A stretch of DNA of 64,000 bases from Mastigias papua (GCA_964019165.1 OZ025278.1:4784517-4848516); one strand, 5' to 3'. Positions 1 to 10,795 are shown, numbered from the stretch's first letter. A program made the numbers and translations. Notes: generated by a model from the sequence alone, not told the origin.

Positions 1-849
1 TGAACCGAATGAGTTAGACACATGAGTCAATGAAATACGATATCAACTTATGTGAAAAGTCTGTTGGTACTACAGAACTTCACTATAGCACGAAAAAGCG
101 GGAACATTCTTTTAGCATACTGAAAGCTTTTTTCTTCCGACACTCGTCAGAGTATGAAACGTCGGATAACGACAGACAGGTGAATCGAAATATATAGTAA
201 GATGAGAGTGCATATGATATGGTGAATAGACGCAAAATAAAGGCTGACAGGAGCTGATAAAAGAAAAGTTCACAAAGCTTATTGGTGTGCTATTTCGAAG
301 AGAGATGCTTGTCTTCAAGAACAGCTGAAAGCTATCATATTGTTATGGACAGAGACACTAATGACGTAACCTTAATCTGCTATGTAAATAGACTGAGTAT
401 GCGTACGGGTCATTCCCCTCTATTACAAAGTAGTTACCAGAACTTACGGGACTAACGTGGTAGCATCTAATTGCGACATATGACGTAATTGATTTTCGTT
501 AGCCGTCTAGAATTCTCTATTGAATGTATATAAATACGGTAGCGTTCTAGATGATAATTAATTGTTGAATGTGAGCAGTACGGACATAGTGTTTCTTATA
601 TAGTGTAGCCGAGCCTGTGAATATTTTTAAATAGTTAATAAAACTATTTGTTTGATTTGTGTGTTTTACCTAAAGACACAACACATATATATTTAATTCT
701 ATTGACATCTTTATTACTCAAATCAAAATTTATCGTCAAGAACAGCTAAAAGTTATCACATATATTTAGTTCTTTTGATATCTTTATTTCTCAAATTAAA
801 GTTTATCACGCTTGATAGCTCCTTTCTATATCAAATTTTTCTGGTAGCT
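1..849. other. Stretch with no recognisable gene
   Basis: AT-rich sequence without a coding signature that I recognise on either strand. A short passage near 661-720 and 721-800 repeats loosely (matching words such as 'acatatatat/tta..tct..tga.atctttatt.ctcaaat'), so an old short duplication is possible. Nothing else is supported. Confidence 0.5.
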
Positions 850-945
850 TTTACAAGCTTTATGGGATTTGTAAGTTATTCATCTAGATAAGGAATAGCA
901 AAGGGCCAAATACTGATCCCTGAGGAACACCATATGTCTTGCTCA
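850..945 (-). mobile_element. LINE reverse transcriptase scrap (GVPQGS motif)
   Basis: Reading the minus strand from 937 down to 887 gives TYGVPQGSVFGPLLFLI, followed by a stop. GVPQGSxxGPLLFLIYIND is the hallmark of block 4 of non-LTR (LINE) reverse transcriptases. The usual YIND is replaced by a stop plus MNN, so the copy is dead. No more of the enzyme can be followed, either upstream (above 945) or beyond about 850. The clade cannot be set from so short a piece; CR1/jockey-like is likely from the wording of the motif. Confidence 0.75.
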
Positions 946-1019
946 AGTAGAAGAGCGATGATTATTTACCAGAGCAAATTACTTGCAATCACTTAAAATG
1001 ATTGGAAAAACTTCAAGGA

Positions 1020-1080
1020 ATTGCTGTAGTTGCAAGTCTTTGTTTCTATTTCTAGTGTTATTTTTATACCACACCCATAT
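1020..1080 (-). pseudogene. Probable remnant of the last module exon of a gene-1 paralogue
   Basis: The plus-strand text around 1,065-1,100 (ACACCCATATTCC then TTGGAAGTGAAAAGTAGC) closely parallels the acceptor region of gene 1's last exon at 7,983-8,020 (TTCACATCC then TTTGGAAGTAAAAAAGTAGC). A further 50 or so bases below it, starting at AGTTGCA, align loosely with that exon without length change. The rest of the exon is not recognisable, and a LINE scrap lies just beyond. Read together with the neighbouring pseudo-exons at 1,460-1,638 and 3,585-3,765, this looks like the 3' end of the same dead gene copy. Supported only by alignment by eye. Confidence 0.45.
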
Positions 1081-1459
1081 TCCTTGGAAGTGAAAAGTAG
1101 CTACTACTCAGATGAGTATGATCCGATGAGACCACGGGATGACACATTCTGCAATAAAGAAGCTCAGCAACATTTCAATTCATCACACATTGCTAAAGAA
1201 GTTTCAATATGACGATGGCCATTGCACACATCTGTCAAAATGAAAAGTCCAACAATTGAATATGTGAATCGTCATCATTATTTATCTATTGGATATATCT
1301 CCTTGTATCAATCACTAGTTATAGGACTTTTCATGTTAAGCATCAACTCTCCAGGTGCCATTGGACAAGTGACTGAACTAGGGGTGCCATCCTAAAAGGG
1401 CAATAGTCTATGTTGTACGCAACTTCTATTGCATACGCTCATGACCACACCTACTTTAC

Positions 1460-1638
1460 CATCTCCATGTGTTGGCCCACCTCCAATATATTTCATTACC
1501 AACCCATTTCTGTATGCTAGGTACAATGATTTGTATCAGTGATGCAAGCAATCCGCTTTAGCTAGTTGACAACAGGAGAATGATGCATCCGTGAACCTAA
1601 TTAGAACTTGCTAGTAGTTGGGGTGCTATATTAGTCTC
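1460..1638 (-). pseudogene. Decayed paralogue of gene 1 exon 3 (Caspr-type fibrinogen-like module)
   Basis: Read on the minus strand, this segment matches gene 1's exon at 8,191-8,384. Shared words include FTDASFSC versus FVDSSFAC, and RNGLVMKYIGGGPTHGDG versus RNGSAMKYIGAGPIDGDG. It carries two in-frame stops: TAG where gene 1 has Trp, and TGA in the middle of the segment. It is about 15 bases shorter (179 versus 194). Both splice borders still look usable: an acceptor TCAG at 1,639-1,642 and a donor GATG/GTAAAG after 1,460. It is therefore a broken copy of a spliced gene, not a processed retrocopy. With 3,585-3,765 it forms a tandem dead paralogue of gene 1 on the same strand. Confidence 0.85.
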
Positions 1639-2746
1639 CTGACAGGTTGAAAGTTGGCTTGGTGAGCAGTGGTGAATCGTCCGGGTATTCAAGGTATTCA
1701 GTAAATATCCTGGGATTTTAGAAAAATATTTTTGTTTCGCAAATCTAATCCTGTACAGATAAAAATTCAACGCTACGATTTACTATTGTAATGTATTTCC
1801 ATGTTCATCCTTCATTATCGAGAGAATTGCTGCGTAGGAGCAAGGAATCGCCGCTTTTCTCCTGTTTGCTTGTTATAACACTGGCTACTTCATGCAATAA
1901 GCAGTGAATCTCTTCCGTCCACATTCAACCAATTAGAGTGCAGAATTTTATGAATAGGCTGGGTGATTCGCAAGCAAATGAATCAGAAAATAAGCTGAAA
2001 AGTTTCAGCTTCCAGCCTCGATAATAGGTTACAAACCAGTCTCGTTCCGAGCATTATACTAGCGATCGGCAACCATATTTGTTATGGGGACTGTTGTGGA
2101 ACACATATTTTCTAACAATAAGAATATGAAATATTATCGTTGGAGAAACCTGATAGATTATGAAATATCTCAGAGCCATTCCTCATTTGCGGAAGTTGCT
2201 CTTGTGTTGAGTGAAACATAGGGAAACGACAAGGAGAAGGTATAGTTGTTATATTTCAATCTATCTTTGTGTGAACAATGTCTAAGGGGAGATGCCTGTA
2301 TGGTAGCTTTATGAACATGTTTGTGAATTAGTTTTGTATTTGTGGAAATATTAAAAAGTGAGCAAGCCACTAATCTAGTGAAGAGTGCCTTTCCCTTCTT
2401 CATACTTTAACAAGTCTATTTGCCTACTCAGTTATCGTGTCGAGGAGATACCACGACATCATTCATGTGGCGTGAGTAGTCACATTGTTGGGAATATTTT
2501 CATTACGATTTTATTTCACGTTTAATATGAATGAAATTTCCATAGTTTTCATTTATTGAAAGACAGAAAGAATATTATTATTAACGGGGGTCCCATACCA
2601 TACCTTGTTTGTCAGTTTATGGCGGAGTGCTAAGGTTGATATGAGGTGCTTCCTGGATCAACTGACAATACTACTTCTATTACTGGCCATACCTGCTCTT
2701 TGGTCTCCAACAAGGAATTTGGAAGGGAAAGGTTCTAATATGTTAA

Positions 2747-3015
2747 GGGACTGTTCATTATTTATACCTCAGGTTGGCACTGAAAAGAAACATTTATTTG
2801 GGTAACTTTTTGTTACCCAACCTTGTACACTATAAGAATAATAGTTACCCAACCAATATAGAGCCATTTCTGAATAGTTTTCTGAATAACTTTTATTCAC
2901 CCAACCTTTGAGAGAACCAAATATATAATACCCAACCTTAATGCTGCTCAAAAAATCATTTACCCAACCTATATCTCTTCAGCTCCAACCTGAGACATAA
3001 ATAATGAGCGGTCCC
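2747..3015. mobile_element. MITE, PIF/Harbinger type, TAA target duplication
   Basis: The ends are inverted repeats of about 32 bases. The left starts GGGACTGTTCATTATTTAT and runs on into ACCTCAGGTTGG. The right, reverse-complemented, starts GGGACCGCTCATTATTTAT and runs on into GTCTCAGGTTGG. The trinucleotide TAA flanks both sides (2,744-2,746 and 3,016-3,018), as expected for Harbinger-class targets. The 269-bp interior has no coding capacity. It holds about five copies of ACCCAACC preceded by TT or TAC (near 2,812, 2,844, 2,892, 2,930 and 2,959), mostly in the same orientation. The family is assigned from the 3-bp TWA duplication and the GGGAC terminus. Confidence 0.8.
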
Positions 3016-3584
3016 TAAGCAACTTAATTAAAATCTTCGAGAAAATACGGACTTTCACTGCTGCACATTGATAAGTTTAGTGCTAAATTGATCCCCTTTA
3101 TTTTACGCTAAGATTCTCAAAATTTTCAACTGCCCCCTAAGTTTGTTCAACTTGGAGAATACCCTAGGAAAACCCTCACGGTTCGCACTGTTGGTGAGTA
3201 TAATGGGCAAGATCTACAAAACAAACTGACTGCAAAGCAGGAAGTTCACCTATTTAGGCTATTTAAATCACTGTGCATGTTTTAGCTTGTATGTTAACCT
3301 AGGTTATACAAATGAGTTTGGTTCAATGTTTTCTATTTTGATCTTATTTTCTGATATCTTTTATAACTTGTGAAAAGAAAATTTAAAATTATGTTGCAGC
3401 TTTAGCTAGTAGAAAATACACGTTATTTCTGCTAATTTGTCGTTTTGAATATTCTAGTCTCTTGTAAAAATTCCAATACTAAGAGTAACTAGCTTTCATG
3501 GAATTACTTTACATTATTGTTATTACCATGTAAAATGTAGCTGTATAGCAAGAAATTTCAACTTTTTATACTCATGGCTTGTAG

Positions 3585-3765
3585 AAGGATCTTCAATATC
3601 ACCAGAATATTGTCGAAGTTCTTTGCTCAAATTCACAACAGCTGTGATTTTATTGTTGTGATGAGCAATGGTGCAGGTAGCATTCATCATGACTTACACA
3701 CAACTTCGAAGCAGCGGAGCCTTGCCCCTCGCTAAATGTGGTATAGCCCTTCATGATTGTAAGTA
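3585..3765 (-). pseudogene. Decayed paralogue of gene 1 exon 2 (start of fibrinogen-like module)
   Basis: The minus strand reads NHEGLYHI, a stop, then GARLRCFEVVCK. A frame change follows, then NATCTIAHHNNKITAVV. Gene 1's exon at 17,402-17,606 has NQEGLYNI, EAMLRPIKLECR and NNTVYAVAHHNSEITATV in the same order. The downstream GDIEDPST echoes gene 1's GYEEPGAF. At least one stop, further stops after VVCKS, and a frameshift make it non-functional. Exact borders are uncertain. It lies about 2 kb upstream, on the minus strand, of the matching pseudo-exon at 1,460-1,638, so exon order is conserved. No counterpart of gene 1's signal-peptide exon was found at 4-5 kb. Confidence 0.75.
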
Positions 3766-3769
3766 TGGA

Positions 3770-5760
3770 AGTGTTTGAATTCAGTTAAAAGCACCTTTTA
3801 CAACAAAAAAATTAATGCTTTGATACAAATTCTATCGAAAACTCATTGAGTGACGGGCTGGGAAGAAATAGGCCCTGAGGTAGCAGAGCCAACTAGAAAA
3901 ACACCCGGGTCATCTTTAGTCAAGCACGGTAATGAAGCACCCCCTCAAAGTATACAGATTTTGAACCCACATGACTATTCGGAGAAGAATGGAGATATCC
4001 TGGACTGGCTTGGAAACTATTGCCCTAAATGACAGAAAATTTTTAATGGTATTCCACTTCTAGCAGATTTCACACCTTTGGTAACACAAGAAACACTAAT
4101 GTAAAAAAGGGACCTTTTGCAATGCAGCTAAAGCCTTTTCGTTGGGAAATACTTCCACAGTCGCACCATTTCTGCTAGCTCTGTAAAACATGGCTTAGCT
4201 CTTGCTGCTCCTATTGACATTCGAAGAATCTTCATCAAGCATGATATTCCAAATCTGCAAAAAATTGCTTATGATTGACAGATTGGAATAACTCTGCCTT
4301 GATAGCAGCAATGAAATGTGCATAGATTATATTTTTGAGCAATAGAAAACCCATGAAAGTACGACGCTGATGCCTCACAGGCGGGAATGGTAGGGAGGTT
4401 TTACAACTTTTTGTCATACTCCCTCCATTAGCGGTGGCTCAACAATCAAAATTCTTGAACAAAGAGTCGAGGACGAAAACAGCTTGAGGATTACAGAAAC
4501 AGAACCAACTATCTTGTCAGTCTCAGTTCTGGCCTTGTCACCAGTTGCAACGTTCTCGTGAATTTTTGACTGTTTATTCTCTTTTGGAATTTATTGTATC
4601 ATAATTACAATATCTGAGAGACTACCGGAAGAAAGGCACTATAGTTCGTTCCTCTCTGCTTCTGTCTGGCTTATTCGGTACACTACTGAATTAAATTCAA
4701 TGTGCTCTATGGTATCACCAATACAGTATTAATTAAGATCCGCTGGCTATATTTCTTTCTGAATTAAAGCGAACGGTTGCTTGATCCAGCTTTTGTAATT
4801 CAGTGGTCCTTATCAACTGATATTAGAAGCTATTCACATGAAAATTACTAAAGCACCTTTGATATATGTTATAAATAGATGATAGATAAAGCCTGTATCT
4901 CATCCTCATTTAGAAAAGCCTGTTAATTACAATTTAAATGAGAGTATTTGAATTGAATTTCATAGAGATATTTGCAAGACACAAACCATTGCTCTTTACT
5001 TTTATTGCAAGGAGATGGGTATGGAAATACAGCATTCTAACCAGCTAAAGGTTATTATATACGATCCTCTTCTACCTTCGTTATCGCCTATTAGACAAAA
5101 ACAACTCCTGTAAACAAGAAAAAGGGATCCTTTTTACACATTCTATGGAACCAAGCAAATTTTTGAGATGATGGATATGCTTAAAATTCAGGCGAAAGTA
5201 GATTGGTTTTGTCTATTGTGTTTTTGACAGGTGATAGGAAATCTTCGCGTTACGTAATAACGTCTAGTTTCCTAGAAACAGGTCACAAGTAATAACAGTA
5301 CAGTGGCAAAGCAAAGTCAGAAAAGGTGGTCATGCAGTTATTTTCAGTTCTATCTCTGCAATTTGGGCACCAATAAATGAGCCAGAATAGTTCAAGATAT
5401 CCAAATCTTCCATCACTAATATCTCTACGTCTTTCTCGAAGGATACAAACTAATGGTTAAACGGAAAGAGAGTATTTACACAGAGCATTATATTGGCATC
5501 TATACTTACAGGAGCTACTAGCTACATGAAATCATCTTCACCCACAAGACAGTGACCGATCAAATCCATTCAGTTACAGACGTTACTAAGGTCCTTGCTG
5601 CTTTACAATATCTTTCATACAAAGCTGTTAAGATTAGTCCAGAATTGAGTAAGATATCATATCATGCCAGATTTTATGTTCAAGGCGATTTCTGGCCAAA
5701 ATTATTCTAAAAGCATAATACTAGGTTAAATTTGGTCACACTGTTGTAACATCATTTGTA
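3770..5760. other. Intergenic stretch, nothing recognised
   Basis: About 2 kb of AT-rich sequence without a protein motif, RNA signature or clear repeat that I can name. Open frames here (for example 3,850-4,032 plus and 4,235-4,417 minus) are short and match no family I know. Confidence 0.4.
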
Positions 5761-5770
5761 TACATCATCA

Positions 5771-6340
5771 TCATCGAGAACGGTAGGCGCATGATTGAGC
5801 GGCCGTGCACCTCTCCACCATCCTCCGCCATTCAACTCGATCTTGCGCTTTTCTTTCCACTTGCACCATTGTCAGCCCGCAAATATCTTTTATGTTGTCG
5901 CTCAGTCTTGTCTTCGGTCTGCCTCTTCTTCTGTTTCCTATGACCATCCCTGTCAGCAAGTTCTTCTCAAGACTTTCACTTCTCATCACATGACCAACAA
6001 ACTTTAGCTTCCTTCTGTTCAAGATGTCTATCAGCCGGTCTTTACAAGTTATTCTTCTCAGCACTTCATTGTTCGTTTTCTTTTCTGTCCAGCTAATACG
6101 AAGTACTCGTCTGTAGCACCACAGTTCAAAACTATTGACCTTTTTCTTGTCTTTCTTCTTCAGCACCCAACACTCAGACCCATGTGACGCAATTGGAAAA
6201 ACTAACGAGTTCAGTAACCTCAGCTTTGTCTTTAAGGTAATGCTTCTGTCTTTCCAGACCTTATCGAGAGCAACTGTGGCGTTTTTGGCAATAGCAATTC
6301 TTCTTTTTATTTCCAGAGAATCATCGTATGTGTTAGTAAA
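5771..6340 (-). mobile_element. RTE-like LINE, 3' end of reverse transcriptase ORF
   Basis: The minus strand is open from about 6,340 to a stop at 5,771. It gives the familiar C-terminal part of RTE/BovB-type polyproteins. The motifs, in order, are TYDDSLEIKRRIAIAKNA, KDRSITLKTKLRLLNSLV, GSECWVL (usually YGSETW), FELWCYRRVLRISW, KLKFVGHVMR, GRRRGRPKTR (read here as NRRRGRPKTR) and VEWRRMVE. This half does not contain the catalytic YADD; it is the thumb and C-terminal tail. The stop codon TGA is itself the first unit of a TGA repeat (5,764-5,773), a typical simple-repeat tail of RTE elements. The sequence above 6,340 degenerates, so the copy is 5'-truncated. The intact frame suggests a fairly young insertion. 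Confidence 0.88.
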
Positions 6341-6669
6341 AACAGCTCTTTGTATACATATGGATGCTAAATATGTAAATTATCAATCAGTTCTTTCCAT
6401 ATCCGTATTGCTATTACAATACACCTACAGCCATCAATATACCTCTTTTGTTACTATTAAAACCTGTGCGCCAACAATAACATCGTAAGACTGAGATCGC
6501 AAACAATTTTAGGAATAGAAATCAAACTACATCTTAAAAAAAAGCCATATCTGTCATTATTATTCCCTAGGTAAACCAGTTCTAAATACAGGATATTAAG
6601 ATAAGCTCATGATGAATATGTGTCTTTCCTTCAGTTGCCATCTTGCGCAACAAGGAATCCCAGCAACAA

Positions 6670-6820
6670 CATAAGCCCTGTTTACACTACACAAACTAGC
6701 CTAGGTTCGCCCCAGGTTAAATCTAGCCCAGGTTAGTTGTAGTCGCGTTTACACCAGTGCATGTCATTTTTGTAGTGTAAACGAAATCTGGGGCGAACCC
6801 AGGTTAGTTTGTTATTCAAG
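6670..6820. repeat. Inverted repeats in front of a Harbinger transposase fragment
   Basis: The words ACAAACTAGCCTAGGTTCGC (6,691-6,710) and the reverse complement of GGCGAACCCAGGTTAGTTTG (6,792-6,811) are near-identical arms of about 30 bases. GTTTACACTAC (6,680) and GTAGTGTAAAC (6,773) form a second pair. The segment lies 40-190 bases before the transposase start and most likely is the terminal and subterminal repeat region of that DNA transposon. No matching right end was found downstream of 7,367, in keeping with truncation. Confidence 0.55.
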
Positions 6821-6860
6821 CATGCGCAGAAAGAAGCAAATACTAGAGTAAACAAGCAAC

Positions 6861-7367
6861 ATGGCGGGCAACTTTTCAGAAAATACAATCATGAGTATTC
6901 AATTTGGCAGATTGCTCTTTATATGGAAATTAATAGCCATGTTAGCACATTTATTGATCAGAAGAAGGACTGTAGCTAGAATCAAGCGTCTGGAGTCACA
7001 GCAAGTGTCCAGTAGACGAAGAATCAAAAGTTACTTGAGATTACGGCATCGACAAACACGAGCAGCTCTTGAAAGATTGTTGTTTGAGTTTTGTAAACCA
7101 AAAGTAATTTATAGATCTGTTTGGATTAAGAATAGAAGTTGTGTATGGTGGGATACTGTTGTTGAATTAAGTTTTAAAGATGCTGATTGGCTTCAGAACT
7201 TCAGAATGAGGAAAAGAACTTTTGATTTCATCTGCAGTAAACTGAGTTGTAGCCTAAAGAAAGAGGACACTCAACTAAGGAGAGCAATTCCTATCCGAAA
7301 GCGTGTTGGGGTTGCAATCTGGAGGCTAGCTACCGATAGTGATGATAGAACCATTGGACACCTGTGA
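6861..7367 (+). pseudogene. PIF/Harbinger (HARBI1-type) transposase, N-terminal part, truncated
   Basis: The open frame of 168 codons starts MAGNFSEN. It contains a basic Arg-rich segment (residues about 30-70), then RSVWIKNRSCVWWDTV and W.QNFRMRKRTFDFIC. Next come EDTQLRRAIPIRKRVGVAIW and RLAT....RTIGHL. This order (WWD, nFRM, dT..R.aI...kRVa..lWrLAt...rTIghlF) is that of the pre-catalytic helical region of HARBI1-like transposases. After GHL the reading frame breaks: GATGGCAAACAG.ACTGTTGCAAC still encodes the expected continuation in another frame, so a small deletion lies near 7,364. The DDE catalytic domain is absent. A second, unrelated-length Harbinger fragment with the DDE domain is at 46.1-46.9 kb. 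Confidence 0.85.
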
Positions 7368-7551
7368 TGGCAAACAGACTGTTGCAACATTTTGCAGTCC
7401 CTCAAGTAATAGTAATTCAAGACACAAGGAGACAAACAGGAAATAGAAGAACTCCTTATAATTGATTCGTATCACCAAGTTCGCGCAAGGAACCAAAGGC
7501 AAGTAACCATAAAGAAGATAATGCAGATGAAACAGCAAATCCAAAGAAAAA

Positions 7552-7641
7552 TATATTATGTTTATATATATAAACAATATATTATGTTTATATATATATA
7601 TATATAATGTATTGATATATATATATATCTATATATTTGTT
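7552..7641. repeat. (TA)n-rich microsatellite
   Basis: Imperfect TA/TATG runs (TATATATATAATG and TATATATATATCTATATATTTG), directly downstream of the last exon of gene 1. Confidence 0.8.
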
Positions 7642-7775
7642 ATTTGACATTTATACATATTCTGAAATGATTGTGTACTGCCATATAAGTGACCAATGTA
7701 TAACGCATGCTTTAGGAATCATCCATCGCTAATTCCTGAAACATCACACTTCAGTCTATTGAATCTGTGCTCTTC

Positions 7776-7996
7776 CTATTTCTTGTAATACCTCTCCCAC
7801 TGGCATTCTAAGGGACCAATTGTATAACGCATAATCTCATTTTTCGTACCAGTATCTCCAACACGAACTTCACGCAGCGGTAATCTGTGCTTTTCAGCTA
7901 CAAATCCACCATCATACCGCCATACACGGTCGTTTGCATCACAGTTGCATATTTTCTCTTTCATTGCGCAAGTTCGCCTTATAGCACATTCACATC
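7776..7996 (-). CDS. Gene 1 exon 4: C-terminal half of Caspr-type fibrinogen-like module
   Basis: The exon starts after an acceptor in ACTTCCAAAG (AG at 7,998-7,997) in phase 1, matching the donor phase of exon 3. Its product begins CECAIRRTC and continues with ICNCDANDRVW, GGFVAEKHRLPLREVRVGDT and YTIGPLECQWE. In contactin-associated proteins the same order is seen (CaCg...C....CNCD....W..D.G.l...ehLPv..v...Dt...IGPL.C). I show it running to the TAG stop at 7,776-7,778, giving a protein of about 300 residues (gene 1 residues 229-300). An alternative is the donor GAGAG/GTATTA after 7,792, which would splice to a further exon; I found none below. No clear AATAAA follows. Ten module cysteines across exons 2-4 fit disulfide-bonded extracellular folding. 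Confidence 0.82.
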
Positions 7997-8190
7997 CTTT
8001 GGAAGTAAAAAAGTAGCTAAATCCTAGGTCAGTACTAATTTACAAGTTACAATATGTTATCTTCTGTATAGAGGAAGCTGAAAACTATTTAAGTTATCAT
8101 GCTACAAATGAACCAATACGCATTAGTTTCATGCTACTATGAAGAAGTATACAGCGAGAAATAAATGCTTGGTATTGTACTAATCCATAC

Positions 8191-8384
8191 CGTCTCCATC
8201 AATCGGTCCTGCTCCTATATACTTCATTGCAGAGCCATTTCTATCTACCAGGTATGAAAACATTCCCTTATACCCGTGAATCAACGATCCATAGCAGTCG
8301 AATCTAGTTAACTGGCGACAAGCGAATGATGAGTCCACGAAGCTGATTAAGTCCTGCCAATTGTTAGTATACTTGATCTGCTTC
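8191..8384 (-). CDS. Gene 1 exon 3: middle of Caspr-type fibrinogen-like module
   Basis: The exon of 194 bases enters in phase 2 and leaves in phase 1. The acceptor is TTTCTCCTTTCAG, and the donor after 8,191 is GACG/GTATGG. The product reads KQIKYTNNWQDLISFVDSSF, then ACRQLTRFDCYGS and MKYIGAGPIDGD. Neurexin IV/Caspr proteins have Y....QL.aLI..S..C.Q...y.C..s and M.YWGGa at these places; here the usual YWGG is YIGA. Joined to exon 4 it yields IDGDGCECAI, restoring the CaC motif across the junction. The intron to exon 4 is only 194 bases, while the one from exon 2 is about 9 kb. A broken paralogue of this exon lies at 1,460-1,638. Confidence 0.88.
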
Positions 8385-8399
8385 CTGAAAGGAGAAAGT

Positions 8400-10700
8400 T
8401 GGTATGTCTTTAATAAACGGAATTGGACTGGCTAGGGAAAATATTGTTTTTGATTGAAGATGTTATTGTTTTAGTTATCCTATGTCACATGACGAAGAGC
8501 CTATAAGGTCTACCTTGTTTCACTTATATTAGAATTGCGACACTCAAACTGCCCAAGGAAAATTATGGAGGGGATGGATTTACTAATAACACAGGATGAC
8601 ACAAAAATTTTTAGCAAGCAGTATTCGTGGTTATTTTAACATATACTACCAAAACTCGAAACTATCAGAAATATATAGAATTGTGTGAAAACAGAATGCA
8701 TTTCAAAAGCACAAAACTTCCATAAAATAAACTTAGTAACTATCAAAACGAAAAAAACTATATATATAATACTATTAATAAAATAATATTAAGTACACAG
8801 TATAAAACACATTCCACCACTATTCACTTCAATTCACTGTAAGTAATGAGCAGAAATCTACTATCATACGAGGATCTGCTCGTCCTTGATACTTATCTTC
8901 AATAATTTATATTAACGTTTGGTACCTCTGTCAATGTTCACCGCTGTTCTTTCATATGTCTGAAGGAGAGAAACCCAGATGACTATTCAGAATAATGGGC
9001 TATTAAGAGACCAATTAACTGATGTAGAATGACGTGCTGAAGATGCGGTAATAAAGACAGTAGAATATTGTCTGGAAAGGATCCGAAGCCTGGGTTACAA
9101 AGCAATTGTTGCTGACCTTCTGAATTCATTCACTGTTTGAAGAGTCATATGGAGTTCTTTACTACAGACTTATGAAAGATCAGTGATTAACATAGAGAAA
9201 GGTATCACATGGTAATAGTAATTATTGAAGTCAAGTACAAAGGTGCCAAACTCACTACATAACTACTCTGCCAAACTACTCTGTCAAACTCATTACATAA
9301 TGACATAAAAATGCCTAGGAACTACATCAACAAGCGTAACAAGTATAAATTCACAAAGCTTAAACCTATAGATCATCTAAGAAATCTCAGGTTACTGACA
9401 GAAGATAGAAAAAGATGGAGCATATTAATTAAATACATTTATGACGCTGCTAAAGCAGAAAAAGATTTCTAGTTTCTTTTTATGCAAAATAGCTATTATA
9501 CTATATAAGCATCAAGGACTAGCAGAACCGCGTTTGATGGGAGATTTCTGCTGATTACTTTCTGTAAATTAAAATGGATAGTGGCAGGACTTATTTTGCA
9601 CTTTGTATTTTGTATTATTTAATTAATAGTACTATAATTTTGTCATTTTGATAGTTACTAATTGCATTTTATTGGAATTATAGCTTTTGAAATACATGCT
9701 ATTTTTACATACAAATCTAGACGTCATTAGGCAAAGCAGCTTTCATATTCAAAACCAGCACCCTAAAATTTGTAAAAATATCCTAAAATAGTGACTGCTG
9801 AATAATATATTTTGAATTTTGTTATAGAGTATAATAGAGCAACTAATTTAACATGAAGAAATAAGGAACAATGTTTCTTAACACTTATAAGAACCGATTT
9901 CATTTGCAAGTAAAGATATAAAAGTATAAAAATGGAAAATTGCTTGTATATCGTGTTAGAATTGCAATTTTAATGGTATTAACAATTGCAAGACCTCAGA
10001 TTTAAATCAAATCCCGATCGGCAAGTCATTTTGTTGAAGATACCTCATTTTTAGTTAAGAATACTTACAGTGAAATTAGTGTATGACTTATATAAAATAT
10101 CAAATACCTCTATCATGTGCATGAAGAATATATGATAGAGCTTTAATGGAGAACTACCCCACCCCCTTCGCAAAGGTACACACATGCCGTCGAACGAATG
10201 GTATGCATACTCGTGTTTACAAAAATGATTTTCTTGAGTGACAATGGGTCGAGAGGCGGGGGGTTAAAATCAGTCCTAGATTGTGCGATAGACATACTGT
10301 GATGGTTTAACAAAGTAATGTAACCTAAAGAAGAGCCCTCCTAACTTCCGCTTACATCACACTTCCACTTGTAACGCTGCAAACTTGTCAGATGATTGTA
10401 GACAAAGGGATGTGTTCTTCATCGTTATAATTTCCCTGTCATGTGCAATGCCGTAAATATTACTGCATATTCATGGCATTTGCTAGGAATACTCTCATAT
10501 GGCATATAAGTTAGATATACACTTCACCACCAGATCCCGGTTGCCTCTGACAGCTTACCAGAGGCGGATCCAGGACGCCGCACACGCCACCTGTGTGGCA
10601 GTCAAAAATATTACGTACCATGACGTCATCACTGCTTTCCGAGTATTGAAGACGAACACGATAGACTTTAAAGAATGTAGTTCTACATCGGACTTTTGGT
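8400..10700. other. Part of gene 1's 9-kb intron, nothing recognised
   Basis: Lies between exons 2 and 3 of gene 1. It is AT-rich, without a recognisable coding motif. CAGAGGCGGATCCAGGA at 10,559 resembles the terminus of many hAT elements (CAGgGGCGGATCCAGGA), but no partner end was found, so no element is called. Confidence 0.4.
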
Positions 10701-10714
10701 GCGGCACCTCAGAC

Positions 10715-10795
10715 AATAGAGCAGCATTTTAGTAAAAATAGAGCAGCATTTTGGTAAAAATAGAGCAGCATTTTGGTAACAATAGAGCTATGGAG
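10715..10795. repeat. 22-bp tandem repeat, about 3.5 copies
   Basis: The word AATAGAGCAGCATTTTGGTAAA starts at 10,715, 10,737, 10,759 and (partial) 10,781, a strict 22-bp period. The first copy has AGTAAA in place of GGTAAA. It lies inside gene 1's large intron, just before a second tandem array with a similar GCGGCATT core. Confidence 0.9.

Noticed and set aside
3850..4032. Plus frame of 60 codons (TGWEEIGPEVAEPTRKTPGS...)
   Set aside because: Protein-like composition but no family recognised and no splice or promoter context.
7326..7577. Minus frame of 83 codons downstream of gene 1 exon 4, considered as a further exon
   Set aside because: It lies antisense over the Harbinger remnant and TA-rich sequence, has no acceptor in a suitable phase and no module motif.
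10559..10600. hAT-like terminus CAGAGGCGGATCCAGGA
   Set aside because: No matching inverted end or 8-bp target duplication was found within reach.
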